Positions 21,705-32,700 are shown, counted from the first letter of the stretch. The stretch: 64,000 nucleotides of DNA from Morganella morganii (GCF_003996855.1 NZ_NRQY01000001.1:1440230-1504229), one strand, 5' to 3'. Notes: generated from the sequence alone by a model not told the origin. Translations and numbers: made by a program.

Positions 21705-23486
21705 ATGACGCAAACACATACTTTTATTCCCGGCAAAGATGCCGCCCTTGAAGATTCCATCAGCCGCTTTCAGCAGAAATTACAGCAGCTGGGTTTCAAT
21801 ATTGAAGAAGCCTCGTGGCTCAACCCGGTGCCGAACGTCTGGTCCGTGCATATCCGTGATACTGACTGTCCGCTCTGCTTTACCAATGGTAAAGGAGCGA
21901 CAAAAAAAGCGGCACTGGCATCCGCGCTGGGCGAGTATTTTGAGCGTCTGTCCACCAACTACTTTTTTGCCGATTTCTGGCTGGGCGAAACCATTGCCAA
22001 CGGGGAATTTGTTCACTATCCGGATGAGAAATGGTTCCCGCTGACAGACGATGATTCTCTGCCGGAAGGCATTCTCGATCAGCATCTGCGCGAATATTAT
22101 GATCCGGAAAATGATTTGCAGGGCAGCCAGTTAATTGATCTGCAATCGTCCAATGAAGAGCGCGGTATCTGCGCCCTGCCGTTTACCCGCCAGTCTGACG
22201 GCAAAACTATCTATATTCCGATGAATATCGTTGCAAACCTGTATGTGTCCAACGGTATGTCCGCCGGGAACACCCGCAATGAAGCCCGCGTGCAGGGACT
22301 GTCGGAAGTCTTTGAACGTTATGTGAAAAACCGCATTATTGCTGAGCGCATCAGTTTACCGGCAATCCCGGAAGACGTGCTGGCGCGCTACCCGCAGGTT
22401 GTTGAGTCAATCCGCACCCTGGAAAGTGAAGGTTTCCCGATCTTCTGTTTTGATGCCTCTCTCGGCGGTCAGTATCCGGTGATCTGCGTGGTACTGTTTA
22501 ACCCGGCCAACGGTACCTGTTTTGCCTCTTTCGGTGCCCATCCGGATTTCGGTGTTGCACTGGAGCGGACCGTCACCGAGCTGTTACAGGGACGCGGCCT
22601 GAAAGACCTGGATGTCTTCACCGCACCAACCTTTGATGATGAGGAAGTGGCGGATCAGACCAACCTGGAAACGCATTTTATCGATTCAAGCGGCCTGATC
22701 AGCTGGGATCTGTTTAAACAGGATGCGGACTATGATTTCGCTGACTGGCAGTTCCGCGGTACCACAGAAGAAGAATTTGCCACACTGATGGCGCAGTTCG
22801 CGGCATCCGGTCACGACGTGTATATCGCCGATTATGAGCATCTGGGTGTGTATGCCTGCCGTATCCTGGTACCGGGGATGTCCGATATTTATCCGGTGGA
22901 AGATTTGCATATGGCGAATAACGCCATGGGTATTCATCTGCGTGAAACGATCCCCGCCCTGCCGGAAAGCCATTACAGCCCGGAAGATTATCTCTCTCTG
23001 CTGGCACAGCTGGATGAGGAAGGTCATGACGATTTCACCCGTGTCCGTGAGTTACTGGGCATTGCCGCCGGTAAAGATAACGGCTGGTCCACCCTGCGTA
23101 TCGGTGAGCTGAAATCTATGCTGGCACTGGCGGGTGGTGATACTGATCAGGCGCTGGCCTGGGTGGAATGGACACAGGATTTCAACGCCAGTGTGCTCAG
23201 TGCTGCGCGGGCAAACTATTACCGCTGTCTGCATACCCTGTTATTACTGATGCAGGAGCTGGATCGTGACGCAGAACAGTATCTTCCTGCGTTTGCACGC
23301 ATGTACGGTCAGGAAACACTGGACGCAGCCTTAAATGCCCTGAACGGCAAAAACTGTTTCTTCGGATTATGTGCATCTGATAATAACTTAACCGCATTTC
23401 CTGCTCATCAGGCACTGCTGGCAGCTTATGAAAAACTGCAAAAAGCAAAAACGCATTTTTGGCTAAACGATAAAAATGCGATTTAA
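21705..23486 (+). CDS. ycaO: YcaO-domain protein (RimO-associated)
   Basis: YcaO-domain proteins use ATP to activate amide carbonyls; E. coli YcaO strengthens RimO-dependent beta-methylthiolation of ribosomal protein S12. I chose the start MTQTHTFIPGKDAALEDS (21705; 593 residues), matching E. coli; the ORF continues 33 bases upstream without family similarity. The YcaO core runs from about residue 60 (TNGKGATKKAALASALGEYFERLS) through RNEARVQGLSEVFERYVKN and HPDFGVALERTVTELLQGRG, which carry the ATP and Mg ligands. A C-terminal TPR-like extension follows. No azole peptide genes are nearby, so the housekeeping role is favoured. It precedes focA as in E. coli. Confidence 0.94.
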   Translation: MTQTHTFIPGKDAALEDSISRFQQKLQQLGFNIEEASWLNPVPNVWSVHIRDTDCPLCFTNGKGATKKAALASALGEYFERLSTNYFFADFWLGETIANGEFVHYPDEKWFPLTDDDSLPEGILDQHLREYYDPENDLQGSQLIDLQSSNEERGICALPFTRQSDGKTIYIPMNIVANLYVSNGMSAGNTRNEARVQGLSEVFERYVKNRIIAERISLPAIPEDVLARYPQVVESIRTLESEGFPIFCFDASLGGQYPVICVVLFNPANGTCFASFGAHPDFGVALERTVTELLQGRGLKDLDVFTAPTFDDEEVADQTNLETHFIDSSGLISWDLFKQDADYDFADWQFRGTTEEEFATLMAQFAASGHDVYIADYEHLGVYACRILVPGMSDIYPVEDLHMANNAMGIHLRETIPALPESHYSPEDYLSLLAQLDEEGHDDFTRVRELLGIAAGKDNGWSTLRIGELKSMLALAGGDTDQALAWVEWTQDFNASVLSAARANYYRCLHTLLLLMQELDRDAEQYLPAFARMYGQETLDAALNALNGKNCFFGLCASDNNLTAFPAHQALLAAYEKLQKAKTHFWLNDKNAI

Positions 23487-23790
23487 TCGTCGTAAATAGC
23501 AATAAACGTAAATATTAGGTTAATTTGTTCGTTTTAAGTAACACAAAAACGACAAGTTAGCCTGATTTTTTACTTTAATTAAATAAAAACAAAAAATAAA
23601 AATATTTAATAATTTTTAAAAAATAGTTTTTCTTTTATATACATAAGCTTACATTGATTTTTCAACTTTTTAAGGGATATTTGACGATTCTCTTGAACGC
23701 CTTTATGATCCACATCAAGTTTAATTTTTTCACCCTTTGTTACTATCATTGCGTGCTATAATTATTTGGAATCAAGAGACAGTTAGCATT
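23487..23790 (+). other. focA upstream region
   Basis: About 300 bases, very AT-rich, with no gene. A hairpin formed by CGCATTTTT (23452) and AAAAATGCG near 23479 overlaps the end of ycaO and may act as its terminator. The promoter near the right end is listed separately. Confidence 0.6.
23705..23753 (+). promoter_or_regulatory. Class II FNR-dependent promoter of focA-pflB
   Basis: An FNR box ATGAT-CCAC-ATCAA (23705-23718) differs from the TTGAT-N4-ATCAA consensus by one base. A -10 TACTAT lies at 23741-23746, placing the start near 23753, so the box is centred at -41.5, the class II position. The leader to the focA ATG is then about 38 bases. Anaerobic FNR activation of focA-pfl is established in E. 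coli. Confidence 0.75.
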
Positions 23791-24651
23791 ATGAAAACTG
23801 ACGCACTTTTTAATTTATTACCTCCTGCCGCTATGGCACATGTTGCAGACGATGTGGGTGTCTATAAAGCAACGAAAGCCCCTCACATTACATACTTATC
23901 TGCATTTATGGCAGGAATTTTCATCTCAGTAGGTTTTGTCTTTTATATTACCGCCACCACCGGTACCGCAGGCATAGTGCCTTTTGGTATCGCAAAACTT
24001 ATCGGTGGTTTATGTTTCTCGCTCGGTCTGATGCTGGTTGTGGTTTGCGGGGCTGATTTATTCACCTCCACCGTATTAACCAGCGTGGCAAAAGCCACCG
24101 GGCGTATCACCTGGGGACAGATGTTTGCAAACTGGACCCGCGTGTATTTCGGTAACCTGGTCGGCGCCCTCTTCTTTGTCGCCCTCATCTGGTACGCCGG
24201 ACAATCAATGGCAGCCGACGGGCTGTGGGGATTAAATATCCTGCAAACAGCGGATCATAAGCTTCATCACACCTTTATTGAAGCCGTCTGTCTCGGGATT
24301 CTGGCAAACTTAATGGTTTGTCTGGCGGTATGGATGAGCTACGCAGGCCGTAGTCTGACCGATAAACTTTTAGCTTTAGTCTTACCTATCGGTATGTTTG
24401 TTGCCAGCGGATTTGAGCACAGTATCGCCAATATGTTTATGATCCCGATGGGGATTGTGATTAAAAATTTTGCACCTTCTGAATTCTGGACTATGGTTGG
24501 TTCGTCGCCTGAACAGTTTCCGTCCCTGACAGTTTCTGATTTCGTGATTAACAACCTGATTCCGGTCACCATCGGCAACATTATTGGTGGTGCAGTTTTA
24601 GTCGGTCTGACTTATTGGCTGATTCATTTACGCGGTGACCAGAAGCATTAA
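23791..24651 (+). CDS. focA: Formate channel FocA
   Basis: FocA is the pentameric inner-membrane channel that exports and re-imports formate made by PflB. The start MKTDALFNLLPPAAMAHVADD (23791; 286 residues) agrees with E. coli FocA (285). Six membrane helices are evident, and the gating histidine lies in SGFEHSIANMF (near residue 210). The N-terminal segment PPAAMAHVADDVGVYKA is the one that interacts with PflB. It is 54 bases upstream of pflB and shares its FNR-type promoter. Confidence 0.97.
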   Translation: MKTDALFNLLPPAAMAHVADDVGVYKATKAPHITYLSAFMAGIFISVGFVFYITATTGTAGIVPFGIAKLIGGLCFSLGLMLVVVCGADLFTSTVLTSVAKATGRITWGQMFANWTRVYFGNLVGALFFVALIWYAGQSMAADGLWGLNILQTADHKLHHTFIEAVCLGILANLMVCLAVWMSYAGRSLTDKLLALVLPIGMFVASGFEHSIANMFMIPMGIVIKNFAPSEFWTMVGSSPEQFPSLTVSDFVINNLIPVTIGNIIGGAVLVGLTYWLIHLRGDQKH

Positions 24652-24705
24652 TCTCTGTTTATCACGACTGAATTTCTAAGTTCCATTGTTAAAAGGTAAA
24701 GTATC

Positions 24706-26988
24706 ATGTCAGAATTAAATGAAAAATTCGCTTCAGCATGGCAAGGCTTTAATCTGGGTGACTGGTCACAGGAAGTTAACGTCCGTGACTTTATCCAGAA
24801 AAACTACACCCCATATGAAGGCGATGAGTCTTTCTTAGCAGGCGCTACAGATGCAACAACCGCACTGTGGACTACTGTCATGGAAGGCATCAAAATCGAA
24901 AACAGCACCCATGCTCCTGTCGATTTTGACACTGATCTGCCGTCTACTATCACTTCTCACGATGCCGGTTACATCAACAAAGATTTAGAAAAAGTTGTTG
25001 GTCTGCAGACTGAAAAACCTCTGAAACGTGCAATGCTGCCGTTCGGTGGTATCCGTATGATCGAAGGTTCATGCAAAGCCTATGGCCGCGAAATGAACCC
25101 GGAAATCGAAAAAATCTTCACCGAGTACCGTAAAACTCACAACCAGGGCGTGTTCGACGTTTATACTCCGGACATCGTTCGCTGCCGTAAATCCGGTGTT
25201 CTGACCGGTCTGCCTGACGCATACGGCCGTGGTCGTATCATCGGTGACTACCGTCGTGTTGCACTGTACGGTATCGACTTCCTGATGAAAGACAAGTTCG
25301 CACAGTTCACTTCTCTGCAGGCTAAATTAGAAAGCGGCGAAGATCTGCGTGAAACTATCCAGCTGCGCGAAGAAATTTCAGAACAGCACCGTGCATTAGG
25401 CCAGATGAAAGAAATGGCTGCCAAATACGGTCTGGATATCTCCCGTCCTGCAACTAACGCTCAGGAAGCTGCACAGTGGACTTACTTCGGCTACCTGGCT
25501 GCTGTTAAGTCTCAGAACGGTGCTGCAATGTCCTTCGGCCGTGTTTCTACTTTCCTGGATGTTTATATCCAGCGTGACCTGGAACAAGGCAAAATCACTG
25601 AAGTTGAAGCTCAGGAAATCGTTGACCACCTGATCATGAAACTGCGTATGGTCCGCTTCCTGCGTACCCCTGAGTATGATGAACTGTTCTCCGGTGACCC
25701 AATCTGGGCAACAGAATCTCTGGCAGGTATGGGTACTGACGGCCGTACTCTGGTCACCAAAAACAGCTTCCGTTTCCTGAACACCCTGTACACCATGGGT
25801 CCTTCACCGGAACCGAACATGACCATCCTGTGGTCTGAAAAACTGCCTCTGAACTTCAAACGTTATGCCGCTAAAGTGTCTATCGATACCTCTTCTGTAC
25901 AGTATGAGAACGATGACCTGATGCGTCCTGACTTTGATAACGATGACTACGCAATCGCATGCTGCGTGAGCCCGATGATCGTCGGTAAACAAATGCAGTT
26001 CTTCGGTGCCCGTGCAAACATGGCTAAAACCCTGCTGTATGCAATCAACGGCGGTGTTGACGAAAAACTGAAAATCCAGGTTGGTCCTAAACACGAACCA
26101 ATTCACTCAGATGTTCTGGATTACGACGTTGTTATGGCTCGTCTGGACGAGTTCATGGACTGGCTGGCAACTAACTATGTAACTGCACTGAACTGCATCC
26201 ACTATATGCACGACAAGTACAGCTACGAAGCAGCGCTGATGGCTCTGCATGACCGTGACGTATATCGTACTATGGCATGTGGTATCGCAGGTCTGTCTGT
26301 TGCAGCTGACTCCCTGTCTGCTATCAAATATGCGAAAGTAAGCCCGATTATTGATGAAAGCGGCCTGGCTGTTGACTTCAAAATCGATGGCGAATACCCG
26401 CAGTTCGGTAACAACGACTCCCGTGTTGATGACATCGCATGTGACATCGTTGAACGTTTCATGAAGAAAATTCAGAAACACCACATGTACCGTAACGCAG
26501 TTCCTACACAGTCAATTCTGACCATCACGTCTAACGTTGTGTATGGTAAGAAAACCGGTAACACCCCTGACGGCCGTCGTGCAGGCGCTCCGTTCGGACC
26601 AGGTGCTAACCCTATGCACGGCCGTGACCAGAAAGGTGCTGTTGCCTCTCTGACTTCCGTTGCTAAACTGCCGTTTGCTTACGCGAAAGATGGTATTTCT
26701 TACACCTTCTCTATCGTACCAAACGCATTAGGTAAAGATGACGATGTTCGTCGTACTAACCTGGCAGGCCTGATGGATGGTTACTTCCACCACGAATCAA
26801 GCATCGAAGGTGGTCAGCACCTGAACGTGAACGTGATGAACCGCGAAATGCTGTTAGAAGCAATGGAAAATCCTGAGAAATATCCTCAGCTGACTATCCG
26901 TGTTTCAGGTTATGCAGTTCGTTTCAACTCACTGACTAAAGAACAGCAGAAAGACGTTATTACCCGTACATTCACAAAATCCATGTAA
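24706..26988 (+). CDS. pflB: Pyruvate formate-lyase PflB
   Basis: PflB splits pyruvate with CoA into acetyl-CoA and formate in anaerobic growth, using a glycyl radical. The 760-residue length equals that of E. coli. The catalytic cysteine pair is in [12 protein letters not shown] (Cys418/419 in E. coli numbering) and the radical glycine in [14 protein letters not shown] (Gly734). Codon use is strongly biased to preferred codons (many GGT, CGT, GTT, AAC), unlike the more GC-rich neighbours, the mark of a very highly expressed gene. A terminator follows before pflA. Confidence 0.99.
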   Translation: MSELNEKFASAWQGFNLGDWSQEVNVRDFIQKNYTPYEGDESFLAGATDATTALWTTVMEGIKIENSTHAPVDFDTDLPSTITSHDAGYINKDLEKVVGLQTEKPLKRAMLPFGGIRMIEGSCKAYGREMNPEIEKIFTEYRKTHNQGVFDVYTPDIVRCRKSGVLTGLPDAYGRGRIIGDYRRVALYGIDFLMKDKFAQFTSLQAKLESGEDLRETIQLREEISEQHRALGQMKEMAAKYGLDISRPATNAQEAAQWTYFGYLAAVKSQNGAAMSFGRVSTFLDVYIQRDLEQGKITEVEAQEIVDHLIMKLRMVRFLRTPEYDELFSGDPIWATESLAGMGTDGRTLVTKNSFRFLNTLYTMGPSPEPNMTILWSEKLPLNFKRYAAKVSIDTSSVQYENDDLMRPDFDNDDYAIACCVSPMIVGKQMQFFGARANMAKTLLYAINGGVDEKLKIQVGPKHEPIHSDVLDYDVVMARLDEFMDWLATNYVTALNCIHYMHDKYSYEAALMALHDRDVYRTMACGIAGLSVAADSLSAIKYAKVSPIIDESGLAVDFKIDGEYPQFGNNDSRVDDIACDIVERFMKKIQKHHMYRNAVPTQSILTITSNVVYGKKTGNTPDGRRAGAPFGPGANPMHGRDQKGAVASLTSVAKLPFAYAKDGISYTFSIVPNALGKDDDVRRTNLAGLMDGYFHHESSIEGGQHLNVNVMNREMLLEAMENPEKYPQLTIRVSGYAVRFNSLTKEQQKDVITRTFTKSM

Positions 26989-27032
26989 TTTGTGCGGTAA
27001 CCATTTGCTGTCTTATTAAAATAACTTAAACT

Positions 27033-27064
27033 AAAAGGCCCCTCTGTTTCGGGGCCTTTATTAT
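27033..27064 (+). terminator. Terminator between pflB and pflA
   Basis: Stem AAAGGCCCC (27034-27042) with GGGGCCTTT (27051-27059), 8-base loop, then TATTATA. Separates pflB from the lower-expressed pflA. Confidence 0.85.
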
Positions 27065-27092
27065 AACTGGTCAGTTTTGGAGTAATTCTGTC

Positions 27093-27833
27093 ATGTCAGT
27101 ATTAGGTCGTATTCACTCATTTGAATCCTGCGGGACCGTTGACGGTCCGGGCATTCGTTTTATCGTCTTTTTCCAGGGCTGTCTGATGCGTTGCCTGTAT
27201 TGTCATAACCGCGATACATGGGATCTGCATGACGGTCAGGAAGTCACTGTGGACGAGTTAATGAAAGAAGCGGTCACTTACCGCCACTTTATGAATGCAT
27301 CCGGCGGCGGTGTGACAGCATCCGGTGGTGAAGCGATACTACAGGCTGAGTTCGTGCGTGACTGGTTCCGTGAGTGTAAAAAAGAAGGTATTCACACCTG
27401 CCTGGATACTAATGGTTTTGTCCGCCGTTATGATCCTGTCATTGACGAGCTGATGGAAGTAACCGATTTGGTTATGCTGGATTTAAAACAACTCGATGAC
27501 AGCATCCACCAGAATTTAGTCGGTGTATCCAATCACCGCACATTACAGTTCGCCCGTTATCTCGCTGAACGGAATCAGAAAACCTGGGTACGCTATGTTG
27601 TCGTTCCGGGCTGGTCTGATGATGAGCATTCCGCCCACCTTCTCGGTGATTTCACCAAAGATATGAAGAATATCGAGAAGATTGAACTGCTGCCTTACCA
27701 CGAGTTAGGAAAGCACAAATGGACGGCAATGAATGAAGAATACAAACTTGATGGTGTTAAACCACCGTCAAAAGAGACCATGGAAAAAGTGAAATCCATT
27801 CTGGAAAGCTATGGTCATAAAGTGATGTATTAA
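27093..27833 (+). CDS. pflA: Pyruvate formate-lyase activating enzyme PflA
   Basis: PflA is the radical-SAM enzyme that abstracts a hydrogen from Gly734 of PflB. The 246-residue protein is of normal length. The [4Fe-4S] motif CLMRCLYC has Cys30, Cys34 and Cys37; [13 protein letters not shown] forms the SAM-binding GGE motif, and CLDTNGFV follows. It lies 104 bases after pflB beyond a terminator, so some transcription probably comes from read-through or its own weak promoter. Confidence 0.98.
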   Translation: MSVLGRIHSFESCGTVDGPGIRFIVFFQGCLMRCLYCHNRDTWDLHDGQEVTVDELMKEAVTYRHFMNASGGGVTASGGEAILQAEFVRDWFRECKKEGIHTCLDTNGFVRRYDPVIDELMEVTDLVMLDLKQLDDSIHQNLVGVSNHRTLQFARYLAERNQKTWVRYVVVPGWSDDEHSAHLLGDFTKDMKNIEKIELLPYHELGKHKWTAMNEEYKLDGVKPPSKETMEKVKSILESYGHKVMY

Positions 27834-28136
27834 GTTATCTCACTGTTATTCCTGACAGCACACCCCGGTGTGCTGTTTTTATTTATAGCCGTAACTAACC
27901 GGATTCACTCCTCCGCTGAATGCTCTGTTCAGCAGAACAAACTTATCCGGTGTGAAAAATGCAAATAATCTGATTCTGATTAATGCAGACCGGGTAAAAC
28001 AACGGGTTAACACAATCCCCTTGTCAGACACTTACCGGACTGACTAATTGGTAATTTATACCGGTTTGGGTTGTTTTATGACATTTTTTTCTGTCAGTTT
28101 TTCTATCTTTACCTTTTATATTAAAAGGTAATACTG
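27834..28136 (+). other. Gap between pflA and the cyclase gene
   Basis: About 300 bases without a gene. It begins with the pflA terminator and becomes AT-rich toward the cyclase start. A ribosome site AAGG (28125-28128) stands 8 bases before the ATG. TATATT (28117-28122) could be a -10 but would leave almost no leader, and no good -35 accompanies it. Confidence 0.5.
27856..27882 (+). terminator. Terminator after pflA
   Basis: CAGCACACC (27856-27864) pairs with GGTGTGCTG (27867-27875), followed by TTTTTATTTA. Confidence 0.85.
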
Positions 28137-28946
28137 ATGCTGAAAATTGTCCCGTCCTTTCCCTCGTTTCCTGCCGGCGGTACTCAGGAAACGCGGCCTC
28201 CGGTTTCCGGTGAAACAGCTAAATCATACCCTGGGCTGATAACAAACCGGCAAACCATAATCTCACATATCGGTATCGCTGAAGAGCATCTTGCTCCTCT
28301 TCAGAATGTAGCGGAGCAGCAGCAGTTGGTGATCAGTTTCCGCCCTGTCGAGGCAACGGCAACCGGCCTTATCAGTGCAGGTTACCCGACAAAAGGGTTT
28401 ACGATTAAAGGTAAAAGCGCCAACTGGGGGCCGATGGCGGGGTTTATTCCTGTTGATCAGTTTTACAGTAAGCTCTGTGGCCAGAAACATAAAGCTGAAC
28501 TGATGAATAAAAAAGTTGCAGAATGTCTGCGGGATGGTTATGCCATTGCAGATAATCTGCAAATAACCGGTTCACGTATTAACGAACTGGTTGATATGGG
28601 ATTACTTACCCGCCATCAGCCGGATAAAAACGGATTCATCACACTCGAAAGTCAATCCCCTCATGGTCACCGGCATCTGTTCACTGCCAAACCGGCCGCA
28701 GATGATTTCTATACTATTTATGTACAGAAAGATGATACGCCGGTACAGGTTCTCTGTTCGCCGCAGCTGAATAAGCCACTGACCGCTGATTATGACCTGA
28801 TGATTGTTGCTCCCCGCACAGAAGATTTCGGCGGGCAGGATATGCCGCATAATCCGGATGTCAGTGCAAAAGAATTTACGGAAAAACGCCCCTATCTTCT
28901 GCGCCGCGGATCGACAAAAGAGATTATCAGCAAAGAATTACTGTAG
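28137..28946 (+). CDS. ExoY-like nucleotidyl cyclase toxin, N-terminal part (ends at amber codon)
   Basis: The 269-residue product is the first two thirds of a class II nucleotidyl cyclase of the anthrax edema factor / Bordetella CyaA / Pseudomonas ExoY family, toxins that make cyclic nucleotides inside host cells. Visible hallmarks are VISFRPVEATATGLI (65-79), PTKGFTIKGKSANWGPMAGF (84-103) with Lys86 and Lys93 for the triphosphate, and LTADYDLMIVAP (215-226) with metal-binding Asp218 and Asp220. The catalytic His of edema factor and CyaA is Lys91 here. No signal peptide or haemolysin/MARTX region is present, so the ExoY type (type III effector) is the closest model. The frame stops at TAG (28944) but continues in the same frame with the missing catalytic half. 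No secretion genes are adjacent. Confidence 0.88.
   Translation: MLKIVPSFPSFPAGGTQETRPPVSGETAKSYPGLITNRQTIISHIGIAEEHLAPLQNVAEQQQLVISFRPVEATATGLISAGYPTKGFTIKGKSANWGPMAGFIPVDQFYSKLCGQKHKAELMNKKVAECLRDGYAIADNLQITGSRINELVDMGLLTRHQPDKNGFITLESQSPHGHRHLFTAKPAADDFYTIYVQKDDTPVQVLCSPQLNKPLTADYDLMIVAPRTEDFGGQDMPHNPDVSAKEFTEKRPYLLRRGSTKEIISKELL
28944..28946 (+). other. In-frame amber codon inside the cyclase gene
   Basis: TAG at codon 270 sits between ELL and REDPRFGNNTKRIAAMIP with no shift of frame before or after it. Reading through gives 387 positions from 28137 to 29300, close to the 378 residues of ExoY. A single C-to-T change from CAG (Gln) would explain it. Confidence 0.85.
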
Positions 28947-28991
28947 AGGGAAGATCCCCGTTTCGGTAATAACACGAAAAGAATCGCCGCT

Positions 28992-29300
28992 ATGATCCCG
29001 CAGATTAATGCTGCGCTGTGCCGGGAGGAGGGAACAGAGGTTGTACATCACGGTATGGATGCCACTAACCCTTTTTCTGATATGAATACTAATTTCCCTG
29101 TGACCTTTTTCCTGCCCGAATCGCTGGGCGGATTACCGCAGGTGCTGCTGGCAAAAGATATTGAGGGCTTACGGACCGTAATCCACATGCTTGAATGTAA
29201 CAAATTTATGGTACCGCATAATCCATTGTGGAGTAATGATATCCCGTCGTTACGCAGGGAAAGTTTTGAAATGACCCGGAGCCTGTTTAATACACTGTAA
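28992..29300 (+). CDS. ExoY-like nucleotidyl cyclase toxin, C-terminal part
   Basis: This 102-residue ORF, in the same frame as the preceding one, encodes the rest of the cyclase domain. EVVHHGMDATNPFSDMNTN holds the His and Asn (positions 305 and 311 of the read-through protein) that correspond to H291/N297 of ExoY and to HGTEQNNPF of CyaA; the six-residue spacing is kept. The end, PLWSNDIPSLRRESFEMTRS, is consistent with the ExoY C-terminus. Similarity begins before its ATG, directly after the amber codon, so the ATG (286 in the read-through numbering) is either an internal methionine or a reinitiation site. No strong ribosome site precedes it. It converges on serS. Confidence 0.82.
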   Translation: MIPQINAALCREEGTEVVHHGMDATNPFSDMNTNFPVTFFLPESLGGLPQVLLAKDIEGLRTVIHMLECNKFMVPHNPLWSNDIPSLRRESFEMTRSLFNTL

Positions 29301-29314
29301 TTATCGGGTGGTAT

Positions 29315-29351
29315 AAAAAATCCCGCAGATTTTCACCAGCGGGATTTTTTT
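29315..29351. terminator. Bidirectional terminator between the cyclase gene and serS
   Basis: AAAAAATCCCGC (29315-29326) pairs with GCGGGATTTTTT (29339-29350). T-tracts in both directions suit the convergent genes. Confidence 0.9.
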
Positions 29352-29378
29352 ATCAGATCAGGGACAACTGACCGGCAA

Positions 29379-30704
<1,326 letters not shown>

Positions 30705-30737
30705 TCATCTGTTTCACACCTTACCGCAACAGCAGCA

Positions 30738-32081
30738 TTAACGGTAGCGTTTTATCGGGCTATTTTGATCCTGCTCAGCAAGCCAGGCGAGTTTCTCGCC
30801 GATTTTGCCTTCCATCCCCCGGTTTGCCGGAAAATAGTAGCGGGTATCACGCATTTCAGGCGGAAAATAGACCTCTCCGGCGGCATACGCATTCGTTTCA
30901 TCATGCGCGTAGCGGTACTCTTTACCAAGCCCCATTTCTTTCATCAGTTTGGTCGGCGCATTACGCAGATGTTCCGGCACATCGTAATCCCGCCCTTCTT
31001 TTGCATCACGCATGGCGGCTTTGAAAGCGGTGTAAACGGCGTTACTTTTCGGTGCACAGGCGAGATAGACAATCGCCTGGGCAATCGCCCGCTCACCTTC
31101 CGCCGGCCCCACACGGGTAAAGCAGTCCCAGGCGGAAATCGCAACCTGCATAGCACGCGGATCGGCATTACCGACATCCTCTGACGCTATCGCCAGCAGA
31201 CGGCGTGCAACATAAAGCGGATCACCGCCTGCGGTGATAATCCGGGCATACCAGTAGAGTGCCGCATCCGGTGCCGAGCCGCGCACTGATTTGTGCAGCG
31301 CGGAGATCAGGTCATAGTAGCGGTCGCCTTTGTTATCAAAACGGGCGCTGCGCTCTCCGCTGACTTCTTTCAGCAGTTCAGTGGTCAGCACACGTTTGCC
31401 GTCAGCCCCGGTTTCGGCCATGTCGGCCATCATTTCCAGTACATTCAGCGAACGGCGGGCATCACCGGCGACCAGTTCGGCCAGCAGTTTACGGGTATCA
31501 TCAGGCAGGACGATATTTTGTCCGCCCAGGCCGCGCTCAGAATCATTCAGCGCCTGAATCAGAACAGCTTCGATATCTTCCGGAGACAGGGATTTAAGCA
31601 GATAAACACGGGCGCGGGATAACAGCGCGGAATTGAGTTCAAATGACGGGTTTTCAGTAGTGGCACCGATAAAGGTGACCGTACCGTCCTCAATATGCGG
31701 CAGAAACGCATCCTGCTGGCTTTTATTGAAGCGGTGCACCTCATCCACAAACAGAATGGTACGGCGCCCCAGATTACGGTTCTGGCGCGCCCGCTCGATA
31801 GCTTCGCGGATCTCTTTTACCCCGGAGGTCACAGCGGACAGGCGTTCAATATCCGCATCCGCATAGTGGCCGATCACTTCCGCCAGGGTGGTTTTCCCGG
31901 TGCCGGGCGGGCCCCAGAGGATCATGGAGTGGAGTTGTCCGGCGCGGATAGCCCGCGGCAGTGGTTTGCCCTCTGCCAGCAGGTGAGTCTGCCCGATATA
32001 CTGTTCCAGTGTCCCCGGCCGCATTCTGGCGGCCAGAGGCTGGTAATTGTTTTGCGAAAAATCGAGAGAAAAGTTAGTCAC
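30738..32081 (-). CDS. rarA: Replication-associated recombination protein RarA
   Basis: RarA (MgsA, YcaJ) is a clamp-loader-like AAA+ ATPase that acts at stalled forks. The 447-residue product has Walker [10 protein letters not shown] (57-65), Walker [10 protein letters not shown] (near 109), sensor [20 protein letters not shown], and the C-terminal tetramerisation region ([19 protein letters not shown]). It starts 7 bases after lolA, forming the ftsK-lolA-rarA-serS series of the minus strand. Confidence 0.97.
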   Translation of the reverse strand: MTNFSLDFSQNNYQPLAARMRPGTLEQYIGQTHLLAEGKPLPRAIRAGQLHSMILWGPPGTGKTTLAEVIGHYADADIERLSAVTSGVKEIREAIERARQNRNLGRRTILFVDEVHRFNKSQQDAFLPHIEDGTVTFIGATTENPSFELNSALLSRARVYLLKSLSPEDIEAVLIQALNDSERGLGGQNIVLPDDTRKLLAELVAGDARRSLNVLEMMADMAETGADGKRVLTTELLKEVSGERSARFDNKGDRYYDLISALHKSVRGSAPDAALYWYARIITAGGDPLYVARRLLAIASEDVGNADPRAMQVAISAWDCFTRVGPAEGERAIAQAIVYLACAPKSNAVYTAFKAAMRDAKEGRDYDVPEHLRNAPTKLMKEMGLGKEYRYAHDETNAYAAGEVYFPPEMRDTRYYFPANRGMEGKIGEKLAWLAEQDQNSPIKRYR

Positions 32082-32088
32082 TGACGCC

Positions 32089-32700
32089 TCATTGACGCTG
32101 ATCGTCCAGCGTAACCCCCTTCGGCGGTGTAAAGGTGAATTTACTCATATTCACATCAGTACTCTGCTGACCTTTGAGCTGATAGCTGCTTTTCTGGCCA
32201 TCCTGCTCAACGGCGGCAAACTGCTGAATAATACCGTCCGGAGTTACAGTGATAGTAAATAATTTCAGATTGCCATTATTGATTTTCGGTTTCAGCTCAA
32301 AGCTGTCCCCGCGCTGGCTCACCATGTATTGCTGCCAGTCTGCCGGATCATTACGCGTGATCAGCATAAACGGCGTATTTTGTGTGGCATCTTTCAGCCA
32401 GGTGGCGGTGACCTGCTCAACAAACGGATTATAGAACCACAGTGTTTTTCCGTCAGAGACCAGCACACTTTCATCCGGCGCGCTCATCTGCCAGTTGAAC
32501 AGGTTCGGGCGTTTCACCCATAAATCCCCTGTTCCTTCCTGAACCAGTGCGCCGTCAGCATCAGTGACGGTCTGTGCGAAATTCGCATGGAAACTGTTCA
32601 CTTTTCCCAGACGCGACTGAAGATCACTGCGGGTATCTGCATGTGCGGCACTGACTGCGGCACCTGCCAGCAGGCAGGCTGTGATAAACACCTTTTTCAT
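32089..32700 (-). CDS. lolA: Outer-membrane lipoprotein carrier LolA
   Basis: LolA is the periplasmic chaperone that carries lipoproteins from LolCDE to LolB. I set the start at [13 protein letters not shown] (32700; 203 residues) because it opens a clear Sec signal peptide with cleavage after AHA (residue 21); the upstream extension is not family-like. The mature part reads [20 protein letters not shown] and [17 protein letters not shown], with [12 protein letters not shown] in the hydrophobic half-barrel. It lies between ftsK and rarA. Confidence 0.96.
   Translation of the reverse strand: MKKVFITACLLAGAAVSAAHADTRSDLQSRLGKVNSFHANFAQTVTDADGALVQEGTGDLWVKRPNLFNWQMSAPDESVLVSDGKTLWFYNPFVEQVTATWLKDATQNTPFMLITRNDPADWQQYMVSQRGDSFELKPKINNGNLKLFTITVTPDGIIQQFAAVEQDGQKSSYQLKGQQSTDVNMSKFTFTPPKGVTLDDQRQ

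Noticed and set aside
21705..23486. YcaO as part of an azole-modified peptide (bacteriocin) cluster
   Set aside because: No precursor peptide, dehydrogenase or protease gene is near, and the sequence follows the housekeeping E. coli YcaO beside focA-pflB.
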